From positions 496,001 to 560,000 of the forward strand of contig NC_012704.1 in the NCBI RefSeq assembly GCF_000023145.1: DNA of 64,000 nt, written 5' to 3'. The notes beneath the pieces are model-generated. The model did not search any database. It was not told the origin of the DNA and saw only the letters and a list, made by a program, of their open reading frames with translations. Numbering within the stretch: position 1 is the first letter of the stretch; each line of letters starts with the position of its first letter. Origin of the DNA: Corynebacterium kroppenstedtii DSM 44385 (lineage in GTDB: Bacteria > Actinomycetota > Actinomycetes > Mycobacteriales > Mycobacteriaceae). Made by a program: the position numbers and the translations under genes. Shown here piece after piece: positions 37,711 through 47,070 of this stretch.

Positions 37711-38103
37711 ATGCCAATCGGAAGAGTCAAATGGTTTGATCCCGATAAGGGATTTGGGTTCGTCACCAACCCGGGCGATGACGACGTCTTCGTCGGCACC
37801 CAAGTATTGCCCGATGGCGTGGAAGAACTACACCAGGGGCAGAAAATAGAGTATGAGTTCGCTGCAGGCCGGAAAGGCCCGCAGGTGCTCAGGATTACGG
37901 ATATTCAGGAGACTGGTCGGCCTCGGCGTCGCCCTTCCCATAAGTACAAGCCAGATCAGCTGCAAAGCATGATCCAGGACTTGATGACGCTGTTAGAAGG
38001 ACATGTTCAGCCGAGCCTCCAAGCGGGCCGCTACCCAGGGCGGAAAGAAAGCCGCCAAGTGGCCGAGGTTCTTCGCGCTGTGGCCCGGGAACTTGATGCT
38101 TAA
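37711..38103 (+). CDS. cspB: CspB-type cold-shock domain protein
   Basis: An RNA/DNA chaperone of 130 aa. The cold-shock domain fills residues 1-65, with RNP1 as KGFGFVTN and RNP2-like DVFVGTQVL (Gly in place of the usual His). An extended C-terminal region (RRRPSHKYKPDQLQSMIQDL; RKESRQVAEVLRAVAREL) matches the long C. glutamicum CspB form. The plus-strand ORF opens at 37471, but ATG 37711 has AAGGA about 9 nt upstream and begins with the conserved MPIGRVKWFD. It is monocistronic and divergent from rpf. Confidence 0.92.
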   Translation: MPIGRVKWFDPDKGFGFVTNPGDDDVFVGTQVLPDGVEELHQGQKIEYEFAAGRKGPQVLRITDIQETGRPRRRPSHKYKPDQLQSMIQDLMTLLEGHVQPSLQAGRYPGRKESRQVAEVLRAVARELDA

Positions 38104-38191
38104 TAATCTCGATGCCTGAGGCAGGGGGCGGTGCACCCTTCGCGTCCGTCGTGCGCCGCGCTATTTCTCCAAGCGGCCACTTATCCAGGCG

Positions 38192-38800
38192 CTACTCCGG
38201 GGAAATAGCCCACACCATGGTGTAGGCATCCTCGTCATCGGACGAATCAGAACCGTGAGATTTATCGCCCAAAAGAACGGCGTGGACCTCAGCGACTTTC
38301 AGTCGGGAACCATCTTTACTTCCATCGATGGTGACCGACTTTTTGTCTTTCGCCTTGTAAACGGACTCGTAATTCTTGGCGTTATCCTCATAGATCGTCA
38401 ACAACGACCATTGGGTATCGGACACCGTCGAGGGCACGTCGATAGTGGCCTTCCCATCCTTGGGCAGGGAAATCTTTGTCATCGACTTCTCCGTGCAGTC
38501 CGTCGACCCCAGGGCACAGGCCTGATAAGGATCCGCCGTGACGCTCTTTCCCTTGGAATCAGTGATGGATAGTGTGACCGTGGTGGGGTCCACAGAGTTG
38601 TGTCGTTGTTCCCAATAAGTGAACGCAATTCCACCGACAATCGCGACGAGCACGATAACAGCCATCACAGATCCCACGATGATCATGGTGCGCCGTTCCC
38701 GACGTCGCTCTGCCTTGGTTTTTCGACGGCCGCGACGACCGCGACGGGCTGGGGCCTGGGGTGATGGTTCTGAGCTGGAGGACGAACCCGGATCGGTCAT
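38192..38800 (-). CDS. DUF2771-type membrane-anchored protein
   Basis: A 202-aa protein: a Ser/Pro-rich start, a very basic stretch ([19 protein letters not shown]), one transmembrane helix (about residues 39-60) and an extracytoplasmic domain with TADPYQACALGSTDCTEK, whose two Cys could form a disulfide. Orientation by the positive-inside rule puts the C-terminal domain outside. It resembles the corynebacterial DUF2771 family. ATG 38800 lies 7 nt after TATTGT. It follows the MFS gene and is probably in its operon. Function unknown. Confidence 0.7.
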   Translation of the reverse strand: MTDPGSSSSSEPSPQAPARRGRRGRRKTKAERRRERRTMIIVGSVMAVIVLVAIVGGIAFTYWEQRHNSVDPTTVTLSITDSKGKSVTADPYQACALGSTDCTEKSMTKISLPKDGKATIDVPSTVSDTQWSLLTIYEDNAKNYESVYKAKDKKSVTIDGSKDGSRLKVAEVHAVLLGDKSHGSDSSDDEDAYTMVWAISPE

Positions 38801-38821
38801 GGCGTCCACAATAGCGAGGCC

Positions 38822-40330
38822 CTAATGACGTCGTACATGCGGGACCTTGACAGCGAGAAAAAGAGTCCGTAGATAGCCGACGCCGATGATGATGGACAGA
38901 GCGATGAACCCTGTGCCAAGCTGCGGCGGAAGGACAATGCCCATCGTGCCACCGAACACCCACGCGAGTTGACCGAATGTTTCGCTGCGGCCGAATGCGC
39001 TGGATCGCGCTTCTTCGGGGAGGCCTTCCTGGATGGTTGCATCAAGGCTTACTTTGCACAGTGAACTAGACAGCGACAACGCGAAGGTCGCGACTGCCGT
39101 CAATATCAGCCCAGGCCAGATTGCTGCGCAGATCACGCCCGCCCACGCGATACCTGCAATCGTGAGCACCGTAACTCGTGGAGCTCCGAGGGGGATCCAC
39201 GCGCCCAATAAATTCCCCGAAAACGTGCCGACGCTTCCTGCGGCGCCCGCGACGGCCAGCATTGCGAGTTGCTCCCACGCGCTCAAACCGTTGGTCGATT
39301 TAGCTGCAAAAGCGACGAAGATCGTGAGGAATCCGGTGCCAGACCGGCTGGTCATGACGGACCACAAACACGTCTTGGCGTCGTGGGGGAAAGGAACGAT
39401 GTGAAGCTGCTGGGCCGCACGAGTGACACGTTGGCGGACGGCCCGTCGACGCGGGGAAGGCTGTGATGGCGACTGCGGTAATGGTGCAGTGTCGGTGGCA
39501 GCGTCGGCGTTGGCATTGGCGACGTCGGCCGTCGGATCGTCGTCAAGAGAAGAGTCCTCGGTGAGAGGTGTTCCCGGCACGGACAGCGGGGACGTGGTCG
39601 CCCATTCGTCGGGGGACGATTCTGCTTTCCGCGGGATCAAGACGCAGGAATACAACCCCATGAGAGCAATGACAATAATGACCCACAATGCTTCGCGAGG
39701 TGTGAATAAAAACGACACACTAGCCGCGATGGCCCCGACTCCACCCGAGCCCACAATGTGCCCCAAGATCGTGAGCCGCGCATTTGTGCGAACCAGATCG
39801 ATATCCGGCGGCATGAGCCGTGGAGTGACCGATGATTTCAGCACACCGAACGATTTGCTCATGACCATCATGCCCAGTGCAGCGGGGTAGAGGACCCACG
39901 AGTGAAAATTCGTGAGCAGCCACACCGTCAATACAATGCGCGCAGCGAACGTCAGCGATAACGCAAAACGACGCCCGGCGTACACACGGTCTAACGCGGG
40001 CCCAATCAGCGGAGCAATGACCGCGAAGGGGGCGATGGTCACAAGCAAGTACAGTGCGACGCCTTCACGCGATTCACCCGTCGTCGCGGAGAAAAACAGC
40101 GTGCCCGCCAGAGCAACCGCGAGTGCTGCGTCGACACCAGAGTTGCAGATCGTCGTGTATGTCAGCGACGACAGGCCCGAGGCTTTCGCACCGTCGGCCT
40201 CGATCCAGCTACCCACCAGGCGGCCAGGGGCCGACAACACACGGCGAACACGAGATGGCCGTGGCGTCGTGTCATCGGCCGGTGGCTCGTGTAGCTCGCC
40301 AGTGGTGGGCGGCTCTCCGTGGTTGTTCAT
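38822..40330 (-). CDS. MFS-type membrane protein (Rv0876c-like)
   Basis: An integral membrane protein of 502 aa with about 12 hydrophobic segments in two halves, split by a long Ser/Pro/Asp-rich cytoplasmic loop (SPDEWATTSPLSVPGTPLTE and beyond). The first half has GPALDRVYAGRRFALSLTFA, resembling the MFS loop 2-3. The second has GVICAAIWPGLIL and SLDATIQEGLPEEARSSAFG. Gene order matches Rv0876c. The substrate is unknown. ATG 40330 is preferred over 40363; neither has a good Shine-Dalgarno. It lies just downstream of the glutamine cyclotransferase gene. Confidence 0.75.
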   Translation of the reverse strand: MNNHGEPPTTGELHEPPADDTTPRPSRVRRVLSAPGRLVGSWIEADGAKASGLSSLTYTTICNSGVDAALAVALAGTLFFSATTGESREGVALYLLVTIAPFAVIAPLIGPALDRVYAGRRFALSLTFAARIVLTVWLLTNFHSWVLYPAALGMMVMSKSFGVLKSSVTPRLMPPDIDLVRTNARLTILGHIVGSGGVGAIAASVSFLFTPREALWVIIVIALMGLYSCVLIPRKAESSPDEWATTSPLSVPGTPLTEDSSLDDDPTADVANANADAATDTAPLPQSPSQPSPRRRAVRQRVTRAAQQLHIVPFPHDAKTCLWSVMTSRSGTGFLTIFVAFAAKSTNGLSAWEQLAMLAVAGAAGSVGTFSGNLLGAWIPLGAPRVTVLTIAGIAWAGVICAAIWPGLILTAVATFALSLSSSLCKVSLDATIQEGLPEEARSSAFGRSETFGQLAWVFGGTMGIVLPPQLGTGFIALSIIIGVGYLRTLFLAVKVPHVRRH

Positions 40331-40372
40331 GAACCCATTCTTGCACCATCGTCGGGTGGGCATGTATTTGCG

Positions 40373-41236
40373 CTAGCCACCCAAGCCGTCGACACGAACC
40401 CGATACATGTGCGGCCACAACTTGCCAGTCAGATAGAGAATGGTGGGATCCTCAGGATCGCTGGCCACGCCATTCAACACATTCTCACCGGTAGCGTCCC
40501 GCGCCGGGGCCAATTCCGACGCATCGATCACGCTGGTCACCCGACCGCTCTCTGGGTCAATGACAATGAGTTCATCGCGATGCCACACATTGGCCACGAT
40601 GCGGTTGTGGGCGCAATCTAATTCATTGATATTGCCGACGGGCCGACTGTCCAGTGTCACCGATAGCGAGGAGCGTTTCTCGAACGTGTTGGAGTCGCGC
40701 CGGGTCAGCCTATTGCTCCCGTCGCTCATAAGAAGGTTATGGCTGTCGTAACACAATCCCCACCCTTCGCCTTCGTAGTGGGCAGAACCTGTCGCCGCTA
40801 ATGACTGGCGGTCGCGTCGGATCGCGTGGCCCGCTTTCCACGTTAACTGCCACACGGCGGTCGGCGTTGCCGCGATTCCTTCACTGAAATACTTCCGGGG
40901 GAGGTGGTGAACATGAGCGCGATGGCCGTCGTCGTTTAGAAAATAAATATCTGACCTGCCGTAACGGCCAGTGCTGACCAGACTCTGCCCCTGTGGAAGG
41001 CGGTCCAATCCTTCAGTAAACGCATCCTGAGGCCAGGGAAGCGTGTCAAGAACAGTGATCGACCGGGTCGGAACCGCCCCACGAGCGGACATAGATGAAG
41101 TGGACGGTGCGCGCGAAGCCCCGTCGGTACGGGATCGCTGTGACCACGACGCGACAATGATCAGTCCGCACACTGCAATAAGAACGGTGCCCACGAGTAC
41201 CGTGATGAGGGTTAATCTAAACCGTCTTGAACCCAT
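40373..41236 (-). CDS. glutaminyl-peptide cyclotransferase, membrane-anchored
   Basis: The enzyme cyclises N-terminal Gln to pyroglutamate. The 287-aa chain has one N-terminal transmembrane helix (LITVLVGTVLIAVCGLIIVA), then a five-bladed propeller typical of the plant/bacterial QC family: PWPQDAFTEGLDRL, HYEGEGWGLCYDSHNLLMSD, NINELDCAHNRIVANVW and NVLNGVASDPEDPTILYLTG. FTEGL and GEGWGL are family motifs; NELD and NGVA carry active-site residues. The catalytic domain should face outside. ATG 41236 overlaps the DUF2530 gene by 25 nt. Confidence 0.88.
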   Translation of the reverse strand: MGSRRFRLTLITVLVGTVLIAVCGLIIVASWSQRSRTDGASRAPSTSSMSARGAVPTRSITVLDTLPWPQDAFTEGLDRLPQGQSLVSTGRYGRSDIYFLNDDGHRAHVHHLPRKYFSEGIAATPTAVWQLTWKAGHAIRRDRQSLAATGSAHYEGEGWGLCYDSHNLLMSDGSNRLTRRDSNTFEKRSSLSVTLDSRPVGNINELDCAHNRIVANVWHRDELIVIDPESGRVTSVIDASELAPARDATGENVLNGVASDPEDPTILYLTGKLWPHMYRVRVDGLGG

Positions 41237-41490
41237 TGTGCTCCACGGCGGACAGCTTCCCGCTGCCACATATAAACCCCATAACCTAAAACACCCGTGA
41301 CGGCGCCGATAATGCTGGTCCACACCAACTGGTCAGTCCACCCACGAGTGAGCCCAAAACACACCGCTCCCAGCACCCATACGATGATACCCACGATGAG
41401 AGCGGGCCTCGGATCTTCGAGCGCACGGGGCAGCCGGGGAAGGGTAACGTCCTGTAGCGGTTCGGAGTGGAATTGGAATTTAGGGCTCAC
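41212..41490 (-). CDS. DUF2530-type small membrane protein
   Basis: A 92-aa protein with a polar start (PKFQFHSEPLQDVTLPRLPR), two transmembrane helices (about residues 29-47 and 54-73) separated by TRGWTDQLVW, and a basic tail (WQREAVRRGAQWVQ). This is the actinobacterial DUF2530 layout. The start is GTG 41490 with AAGG upstream. A much longer open frame on the same strand is only the antisense of the purine permease gene. It overlaps the cyclotransferase start, suggesting coupling. Function unknown. Confidence 0.75.
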   Translation of the reverse strand: MSPKFQFHSEPLQDVTLPRLPRALEDPRPALIVGIIVWVLGAVCFGLTRGWTDQLVWTSIIGAVTGVLGYGVYMWQREAVRRGAQWVQDGLD

Positions 41491-41592
41491 ACGTGCCAAC
41501 TTACCCTTGTGGGGTTTTCCTCCCCACCCGTCCCAAATCTCACCCGTACCAAGCCCTCCTCGGTGCGGCTTCACACATGTGCAGGAGTTCCG

Positions 41593-43086
41593 ATGTCCAA
41601 CAATGCTTCCTCCACGGACACGGCGACGGCGCCGTCGTCGAAAAAGAAAAGACGATCCGCGCTGGACAACTATTTCCACATTTCTGACCGAGGATCCACT
41701 CTGAGCACGGAAGTTCGTGCCGGTGTTGTGACCTTTTTCGCGATGGCGTACATCGTGCTTCTGAACCCGCTCATTCTGGGCAGCGTCCCCGATCACACCG
41801 GTACGGAGCTGGGCATTCCCCGAGTCGCGGCCGTCACCGCCCTTGCCGCCGGTGTGATGACCATCGTCTTCGGCCTGATCGCCCGGTACCCCTTCGGCAT
41901 CGCGACGGGACTCGGCATTAACACGCTGGTGGCGGTCACGCTGGTGTCGACCGAAGGCCTCACATGGCCCCAAGCGATGGGACTTATTGTGATCGACGGC
42001 ATCATTATCGTGATCCTGGCCGTCACCGGGTTCCGCGTCGCGGTTTTTAACGCCATCCCCGCACCGATGAAGACAGCAATGACTGTCGGCATCGGTCTTT
42101 TTATTGCCATCATCGGTTTTGTCGACGGCGGTTTCGTCCGCCGCGTTCCTGATTCCGCCCACACCACGGTGCCTGTTGAACTCGGCATCGGCGGGTCCAT
42201 CGCTTCATGGCCGACGGCCGTTTTCTTGGTGGGCTTGTTGATTTGTGGCGTGCTGGTGGCCCGCAATGTTCGCGGCGGACTGTTTATCGGCATCGTGGCG
42301 AACACGATTATCGCGATGATCGTCGAGGCGCTCACTCGCTCCGGGGCGTCGGTGAAGAATGGCCAGCCTAACCCGAAGGGCTGGAACTTGGCGGTCCCCG
42401 GTATTCCCGATTCGTGGGCGGGGGCCCCGGACCTGTCGTTGGTGGGCAAGGTGGACCTCGTTGGCGCGTTTACCGAGGTGGGAGTACTGACGGCCACGCT
42501 GTTGGTGTTCACCCTCGTTCTGGCCAACTTCTTCGACGCCATGGGGACGATGACTGGCTTAGGTAAGCAAGCCGGTTTGGTCGATGAGACCGGCGTTTTG
42601 CCGGACATGAAGCAGGCACTGGTTGTGGAGGGCACCGGCGCGATTGTCGGCGGTGCGGTGTCTTCGTCGTCGAACACGGTATTCGTGGATTCTGCTGCGG
42701 GTATTGCCGACGGCGCCCGCACAGGCATGGCGAATGTCGTGACTGGTGTTTTATTCCTGGTCGCCATGTTCCTGACCCCGCTGTACGAGGTTGTTCCCAC
42801 GGAGGCGGCTGCTCCGGTGCTCGTTATCGTGGGTGCCTTGATGGTGGGGCAGATTCGTGAAATTGATTTTTCACGATTTACGACGGCCCTGCCGGCGTTT
42901 TTAACGATCGTGGTCATGCCTTTTACGTATTCCATTGCTAACGGTATTGGCATAGGTTTCATTACTTACGCCGTGATGGAAACCGCAGCCGGGCGGGCGA
43001 AGAAAGTGCACCCGCTGATGTGGATTGTGGCGATTTTGTTCGTCGTGTACTTCGGCATCGATCCCATTCGGGACGCCGTGAGTTAG
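41593..43086 (+). CDS. NCS2-family purine permease (AzgA/GhxP-like)
   Basis: A proton-coupled permease for hypoxanthine, guanine or adenine, 497 aa, with 13-14 hydrophobic segments. Family motifs are TEVRAGVVTFFAMAYIVLLN, ARYPFGIATGLGINTLVAV, AIPAPMKTAMTVGIGLFIA, and NFFDAMGTMTGLGKQAGLVD followed by ALVVEGTGAIVGG, all characteristic of the AzgA subgroup. AGGAG lies 5 nt before ATG 41593; the ORF extends upstream without coding character. It is followed after 46 bp by the methyltransferase gene, probably in one transcript. Confidence 0.93.
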   Translation: MSNNASSTDTATAPSSKKKRRSALDNYFHISDRGSTLSTEVRAGVVTFFAMAYIVLLNPLILGSVPDHTGTELGIPRVAAVTALAAGVMTIVFGLIARYPFGIATGLGINTLVAVTLVSTEGLTWPQAMGLIVIDGIIIVILAVTGFRVAVFNAIPAPMKTAMTVGIGLFIAIIGFVDGGFVRRVPDSAHTTVPVELGIGGSIASWPTAVFLVGLLICGVLVARNVRGGLFIGIVANTIIAMIVEALTRSGASVKNGQPNPKGWNLAVPGIPDSWAGAPDLSLVGKVDLVGAFTEVGVLTATLLVFTLVLANFFDAMGTMTGLGKQAGLVDETGVLPDMKQALVVEGTGAIVGGAVSSSSNTVFVDSAAGIADGARTGMANVVTGVLFLVAMFLTPLYEVVPTEAAAPVLVIVGALMVGQIREIDFSRFTTALPAFLTIVVMPFTYSIANGIGIGFITYAVMETAAGRAKKVHPLMWIVAILFVVYFGIDPIRDAVS

Positions 43087-43132
43087 ATGAGGGATGCGGT
43101 AAATGAGTGGCTGTGACTCAGCGGAGGTGATC

Positions 43133-44080
43133 ATGAACGAGTGCGATGTCGTCTATATCGAGGATCCATCAGATCCGAGGCTCGACGATTTCCGAAACCT
43201 CAACCACTCGGATAAACGCCCCGATATGCCTGGTGGGAAGGGACTAGTGATCGCGGAAGGCCTTTTGGTCGTTCCCCGCCTGATTCGCTCGCGCTTTCCA
43301 GTGCGGGCCATCATGGGGACCGAGGCTAAGCTTCATTCACTTCTTGACGACGCTGACCTCGCGGCGACCCTCGCGCAGGCCAATATCCCCGTGTGGTGTG
43401 TGTCCCGCGAGGTCATGGCGGAGATTGTCGGTTTTGATATGCACCGCGGTTTGTTGGCATCGGCGAACCGGGTGGATGTGCCGTCGATCAGCGATGTTCT
43501 TGACGAACTGGATGCCCGACGGGACCGCCCCGATCAGCCTCCCGTGAGTGGGACGATCGCTGTGCTGGAGGGCGTGGGCGACCATGAGAATATCGGTGCC
43601 TTGTTCCGCAATGCTGCAGGGCTGGGTGTGGATGCCGTGTTCTTTGGGGCTGGCTGCGCGGATCCGCTCTACCGGCGTGTTGTGCGCGTGTCGATGGGGC
43701 ATGTGCTGCGTGTTCCCTTTGCGTATTTCGACGGCAACCGCTCGACGTGGCAGCGTGGATTGTCGGAACTGCAGCAGCGTGGGTATCGATGTGTGGCGTT
43801 GACGCCGTCTGACGATGCGGTCATGTTGCCTGAGGCCCTGGATGGCGCGCAGAGGGCGGCGCTCATAGTAGGGGCCGAAGGGCCAGGATTAACCGAACAT
43901 GCGATGAGAGCTAGCGATGTGAGGGCCCGCATTCCGATGGCTCCGGGGACGGACTCGCTGAATGTGGCGACGGCAGCAGCGATGGGTTTTTATGAGCGTG
44001 CTCGAACATCGATAGTGGGGTGTGGGCGACCACTTCGGCCGGCCCGCGGCGGTAGCAACACCTCGCGGCGACGGATTTAA
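43133..44080 (+). CDS. SpoU/TrmH-family RNA 2'-O-methyltransferase (Rv0881-like)
   Basis: An SAM-dependent enzyme methylating ribose in rRNA or tRNA. The 315-aa product has an N-terminal substrate-binding domain (KGLVIAEGLLVVPRLIRSRF) and a C-terminal SPOUT knot with LEGVGDHENIGALFRNAAGL (motif 1, with Asn and Arg), AALIVGAEGPGLTEHAM (motif 2) and MAPGTDSLNVATAAAMGFYE (motif 3). GGAGGTG stands 5 nt before ATG 43133. Its stop overlaps the convergent neighbour by 4 nt. The RNA target cannot be told from sequence. Confidence 0.9.
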   Translation: MNECDVVYIEDPSDPRLDDFRNLNHSDKRPDMPGGKGLVIAEGLLVVPRLIRSRFPVRAIMGTEAKLHSLLDDADLAATLAQANIPVWCVSREVMAEIVGFDMHRGLLASANRVDVPSISDVLDELDARRDRPDQPPVSGTIAVLEGVGDHENIGALFRNAAGLGVDAVFFGAGCADPLYRRVVRVSMGHVLRVPFAYFDGNRSTWQRGLSELQQRGYRCVALTPSDDAVMLPEALDGAQRAALIVGAEGPGLTEHAMRASDVRARIPMAPGTDSLNVATAAAMGFYERARTSIVGCGRPLRPARGGSNTSRRRI

Positions 44081-45171
44081 TCGCGCGGTTCGCGACGCCC
44101 GGTCTTCCGCGCCCGTGCACGAACGCGATCACCCACAGCGTGAGGAAGTGACGCCAGCGCCCGCCCTCCCCGGAGAGCCGCACGGCCAGCACGAGCGGCA
44201 CCGCGTTTCATGAACGCGGAGACATCAGAGCGGTCAATGTCGGCCCATTCACGTACAGAAAATGGCGGGACGTGGGCGTAGTCGTCGTAATCAGAATCGT
44301 GATCGGCCGGGAGACCGTCGTTAATCCATTCCTCGTCGTCCGCCGATCGCGAATGCGGGTTGTCAGGGGAGGCGTTGCCGTCGGCAGCGTTCGTGTGACG
44401 TCGGAAAGCAGAGTGCCCCCGTCGGGACGAAGAACCCGACGCACAATCGAGGGGCAGGCGGGACGCGGGGCGACCGTCGATAGCAAAAGCCGCGACAGGA
44501 ACGTCCATCGATGTTGACGTCAAGGAAAGGCCTAGCCAGGAGTGGAGCGCCTCCATGGCCAACTCTGCGGGGAGGAAGGGCAGCTCGATCCCACGGTGAG
44601 CCCCGTGTGACCGCTCACCAGCCCAAAACGGCGTTTCAAAAGACTCCGGCAGGCCCGTGTCCTCGAAAACCGAGACCCGATTAGAACAGAACGATCGCTC
44701 CAACTTGCCCTCGTGCCAATGCGCGAACCCGCCCAGCTGACTGTGGTCGTCGACCGCGAAAGCGTAGATATCGGAGGCGGGGATCGACTCAATCAATTTC
44801 ATGGGCAACGCGGACAGGTGCGACACATCAAACTCGTAGCCGGGGAATGATGCCGGCACATACTGAATAATGGCCACACCGTCGAACCCACCGATATAAA
44901 TTTCGCCATGGCCGGCCGACGTCGACCGATTAAGCGGGAAGTCTCCCATGTGCGTGACGGGCCATTGCGGGTTGAGCTGGGCGAGCAATTTCCGCCCAAA
45001 GCCGCGATCGGGGGCGGGATCATTGGCGAAGACATCCTTGGGGTGAGCAGTGCTAACACACCAAATGGTGACCGTGGCCGAGGGGAACGGATATTTCACG
45101 ATCGGCACAGACCCGTGGGGGGTGAAGCCGTCACTGGAACGTGATCCAGATGAATCCGACGCGTGAGCCAT
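44077..45171 (-). CDS. conserved mycobacteriales-type hypothetical protein (DUF6928-like)
   Basis: A soluble 364-aa protein with no signal peptide. Residues 20-225 are well structured (ATVTIWCVSTAHPKDVF; GHGEIYIGGFDGVAIIQY; DIYAFAVDDHSQLGGFAHW; GIELPFLPAELAMEALHSWL). The segment from about 240 to 300 is Ser/Asp/His-rich and probably disordered, and the C-terminus is strongly basic (RAGRAALRGGRALASLPHAV). I believe it belongs to the actinobacterial DUF6928 group, but this is from memory. It lies between the methyltransferase and sepH, a conserved position. Function unknown. Confidence 0.6.
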   Translation of the reverse strand: MAHASDSSGSRSSDGFTPHGSVPIVKYPFPSATVTIWCVSTAHPKDVFANDPAPDRGFGRKLLAQLNPQWPVTHMGDFPLNRSTSAGHGEIYIGGFDGVAIIQYVPASFPGYEFDVSHLSALPMKLIESIPASDIYAFAVDDHSQLGGFAHWHEGKLERSFCSNRVSVFEDTGLPESFETPFWAGERSHGAHRGIELPFLPAELAMEALHSWLGLSLTSTSMDVPVAAFAIDGRPASRLPLDCASGSSSRRGHSAFRRHTNAADGNASPDNPHSRSADDEEWINDGLPADHDSDYDDYAHVPPFSVREWADIDRSDVSAFMKRGAARAGRAALRGGRALASLPHAVGDRVRARARKTGRREPRD

Positions 45172-45245
45172 GTCGTCCCTCCGTTACTCACAGTTATGCC
45201 GTCTCACACAGGTGTGCGGGAGTTTCTGTGTGGACAGTGTCCAGC

Positions 45246-46778
45246 TTAGTCGTGGTCGCGGGTGTGGTTGCCCCGGTTGCGCGGCGGATCCGACCGGTTC
45301 GTTCGCACTCCCAACAAGACATCCTCCCAGTGAGGAGTCACAGCTTTCCGACGACGAGGCCGGGATTCAGTGTCCGGGTGTTGTAAGAATGCGTCTTCAT
45401 TCTCGGACGATCCACTGTGGCTATCGGATGCGTGATCGTGGTCCGGGCCGTTGTGGCCATCGTTTGTGTTGGTTGGGCCGCTATCGCGGGGATCGTTACT
45501 GGCCGATGATCCTGTGTCTGAGGATTTGTTCGCCCGCCTGGATCGGTGGTCATCAAGTCCGACGATTTCCATACGTCCTGTCCGACGACGTTGCGTCCGC
45601 CGGCCCCGGCCCCCACCTGCTCGAGAGGGGTGGTGGGGCTGCACGTCGGTGTCCGCGCCGGGCTGTCCTTCGCCCCGGGGTGCTTCCTCCTCGGGTGACG
45701 AGGGGATAGCGGAGGTAGAGTCGTCGAAGTCCTCCACTGTTTCGTCATAATCGAAGTCGGGGTCGCCGTCGGTGTGCAGCCCGTGGATCTGCCCTGATTC
45801 CTGGCTGCCATCGTCGGAACTCATTGCCGACGAGAAACGCGCGGATCCTCCCTGGCCCCTGGTGCGGGACCGGGGGCGGCCAGGCGATGGGCGGCCGAAG
45901 TCGGGGTCGACAAGTTCTGTGGCGGCTTCATTGCGTGCCACTGTCGTGGCGGAGAGCCCGTCGGAGTGGTAGCTCCATTCCGCGGTGACGTCGGACATGC
46001 CGGATGTCCAGGTCAGGGTGATGATCCACAGTCGGGCGTCGTTGCGGTAGGCGTCCCATGTGGCTTCCGAGAGGTCCATCCCGCGCGCTGTGAATGCGGT
46101 GGCGAGGACGTCGTCGAGAGTCAGTGTGGACGGGCCGTCTTGGCGAACGGGGTGCGATTGGCGGGCCACGGTGGTCATGCGCTCGCGCTCAGCGAGGATG
46201 GGGTGCGCGAAGGGCTCGATTTTGCCTTGCGACATCCCGGAGGCGCGGGCGAGGTCTTCGATGGATTCGCCGCCGCGGATGCGCGCCTGGATTTCTCGCG
46301 GGGTAAGGACGACGGTCGGTGTCGACGGAGCCGTCAGTGATTCGCTCTGGTCTGTGGCGGTGTCAGATCCTGCGCTGGAACCTTCGTCATCGGAGTCTTT
46401 GTCATTATCGACGCTGGAAACGTTGTCTGTGTGTGACGAACCGGAATCGTCGGATTGAGGTGCCGTTTCTGCCGGGGTATCGGTGCTGGTGGAGCCGGTC
46501 GAGCCGGTCGAGCTGGAGGCGTCGGTTACGTCGGCAGCGTCGGTGCCCAGCAACCGGCGGAGGGCAGATTTCGTGTCCTCAGCCAGCGGCAGCCTGAAGT
46601 GCGTTGGGCCGGTGTTGTCCTCCTGCGAGGAATCCGTCGAGGAAACCTCGGGGGAGTTGCTCGAAGAAACCCCAACTGAATCCGCCGCGGCGGACGCGTC
46701 GGGGCTGTGCGGTTCCGAGGCAGCAAAAACCAGGTAGTCGTCGGTGCATTCCTCGGGGACGAGGGAAATTGTCTGCAT
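45246..46778 (-). CDS. sepH: septation protein SepH (DUF3071)
   Basis: SepH binds FtsZ and promotes ring assembly in actinobacteria. The product is 510 aa from ATG 46778, which has AGGAGGT 3 nt upstream. The N-terminal conserved domain comprises MQTISLVPEECTDDYLVF, then FRLPLAEDTKSALRRLLG. A Ser/Thr/Asp-rich linker follows, then the helix-turn-helix (TPREIQARIRGGESIEDLAR, ASGMSQGKIEPFAHPILAER). After WDAYRNDARLWIITLTW and a short beta region, the last 190 residues are acidic and Arg/Ser-rich, probably disordered. It matches the Rv0883c position next to serC. A cytoplasmic division protein. Confidence 0.92.
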   Translation of the reverse strand: MQTISLVPEECTDDYLVFAASEPHSPDASAAADSVGVSSSNSPEVSSTDSSQEDNTGPTHFRLPLAEDTKSALRRLLGTDAADVTDASSSTGSTGSTSTDTPAETAPQSDDSGSSHTDNVSSVDNDKDSDDEGSSAGSDTATDQSESLTAPSTPTVVLTPREIQARIRGGESIEDLARASGMSQGKIEPFAHPILAERERMTTVARQSHPVRQDGPSTLTLDDVLATAFTARGMDLSEATWDAYRNDARLWIITLTWTSGMSDVTAEWSYHSDGLSATTVARNEAATELVDPDFGRPSPGRPRSRTRGQGGSARFSSAMSSDDGSQESGQIHGLHTDGDPDFDYDETVEDFDDSTSAIPSSPEEEAPRGEGQPGADTDVQPHHPSRAGGGRGRRTQRRRTGRMEIVGLDDHRSRRANKSSDTGSSASNDPRDSGPTNTNDGHNGPDHDHASDSHSGSSENEDAFLQHPDTESRPRRRKAVTPHWEDVLLGVRTNRSDPPRNRGNHTRDHD

Positions 46779-47070
46779 TACTACCTCCTGGTCACACAAG
46801 TCGGGGCGGAATTCCCATTCCTTATGCCTTCGTGAATCGCCGTTCACTGTCTTTCATTCTCGTTCACTGTCGTACGTTTATGTGAAAGCTCCAGAGAACG
46901 AATGGCAATGAATGGTCGCGGATGGCCACGAAGGCCGTGACTGGCAAGCCATACATATCCCGACTTTTTCTCAGATACCCCTTTACCTTAGCTGGATTAA
47001 GCAAATAGCGGTGATATACGCGCTGGATAGTGCGCGATATCTGGTCCGCTACGCCTCGGAGTAACTGGTA

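Noticed and set aside
41212..42162. Minus-strand ORF of 316 codons
   Set aside because: Only its last 92 codons (DUF2530) are real; the rest is antisense to the purine permease.
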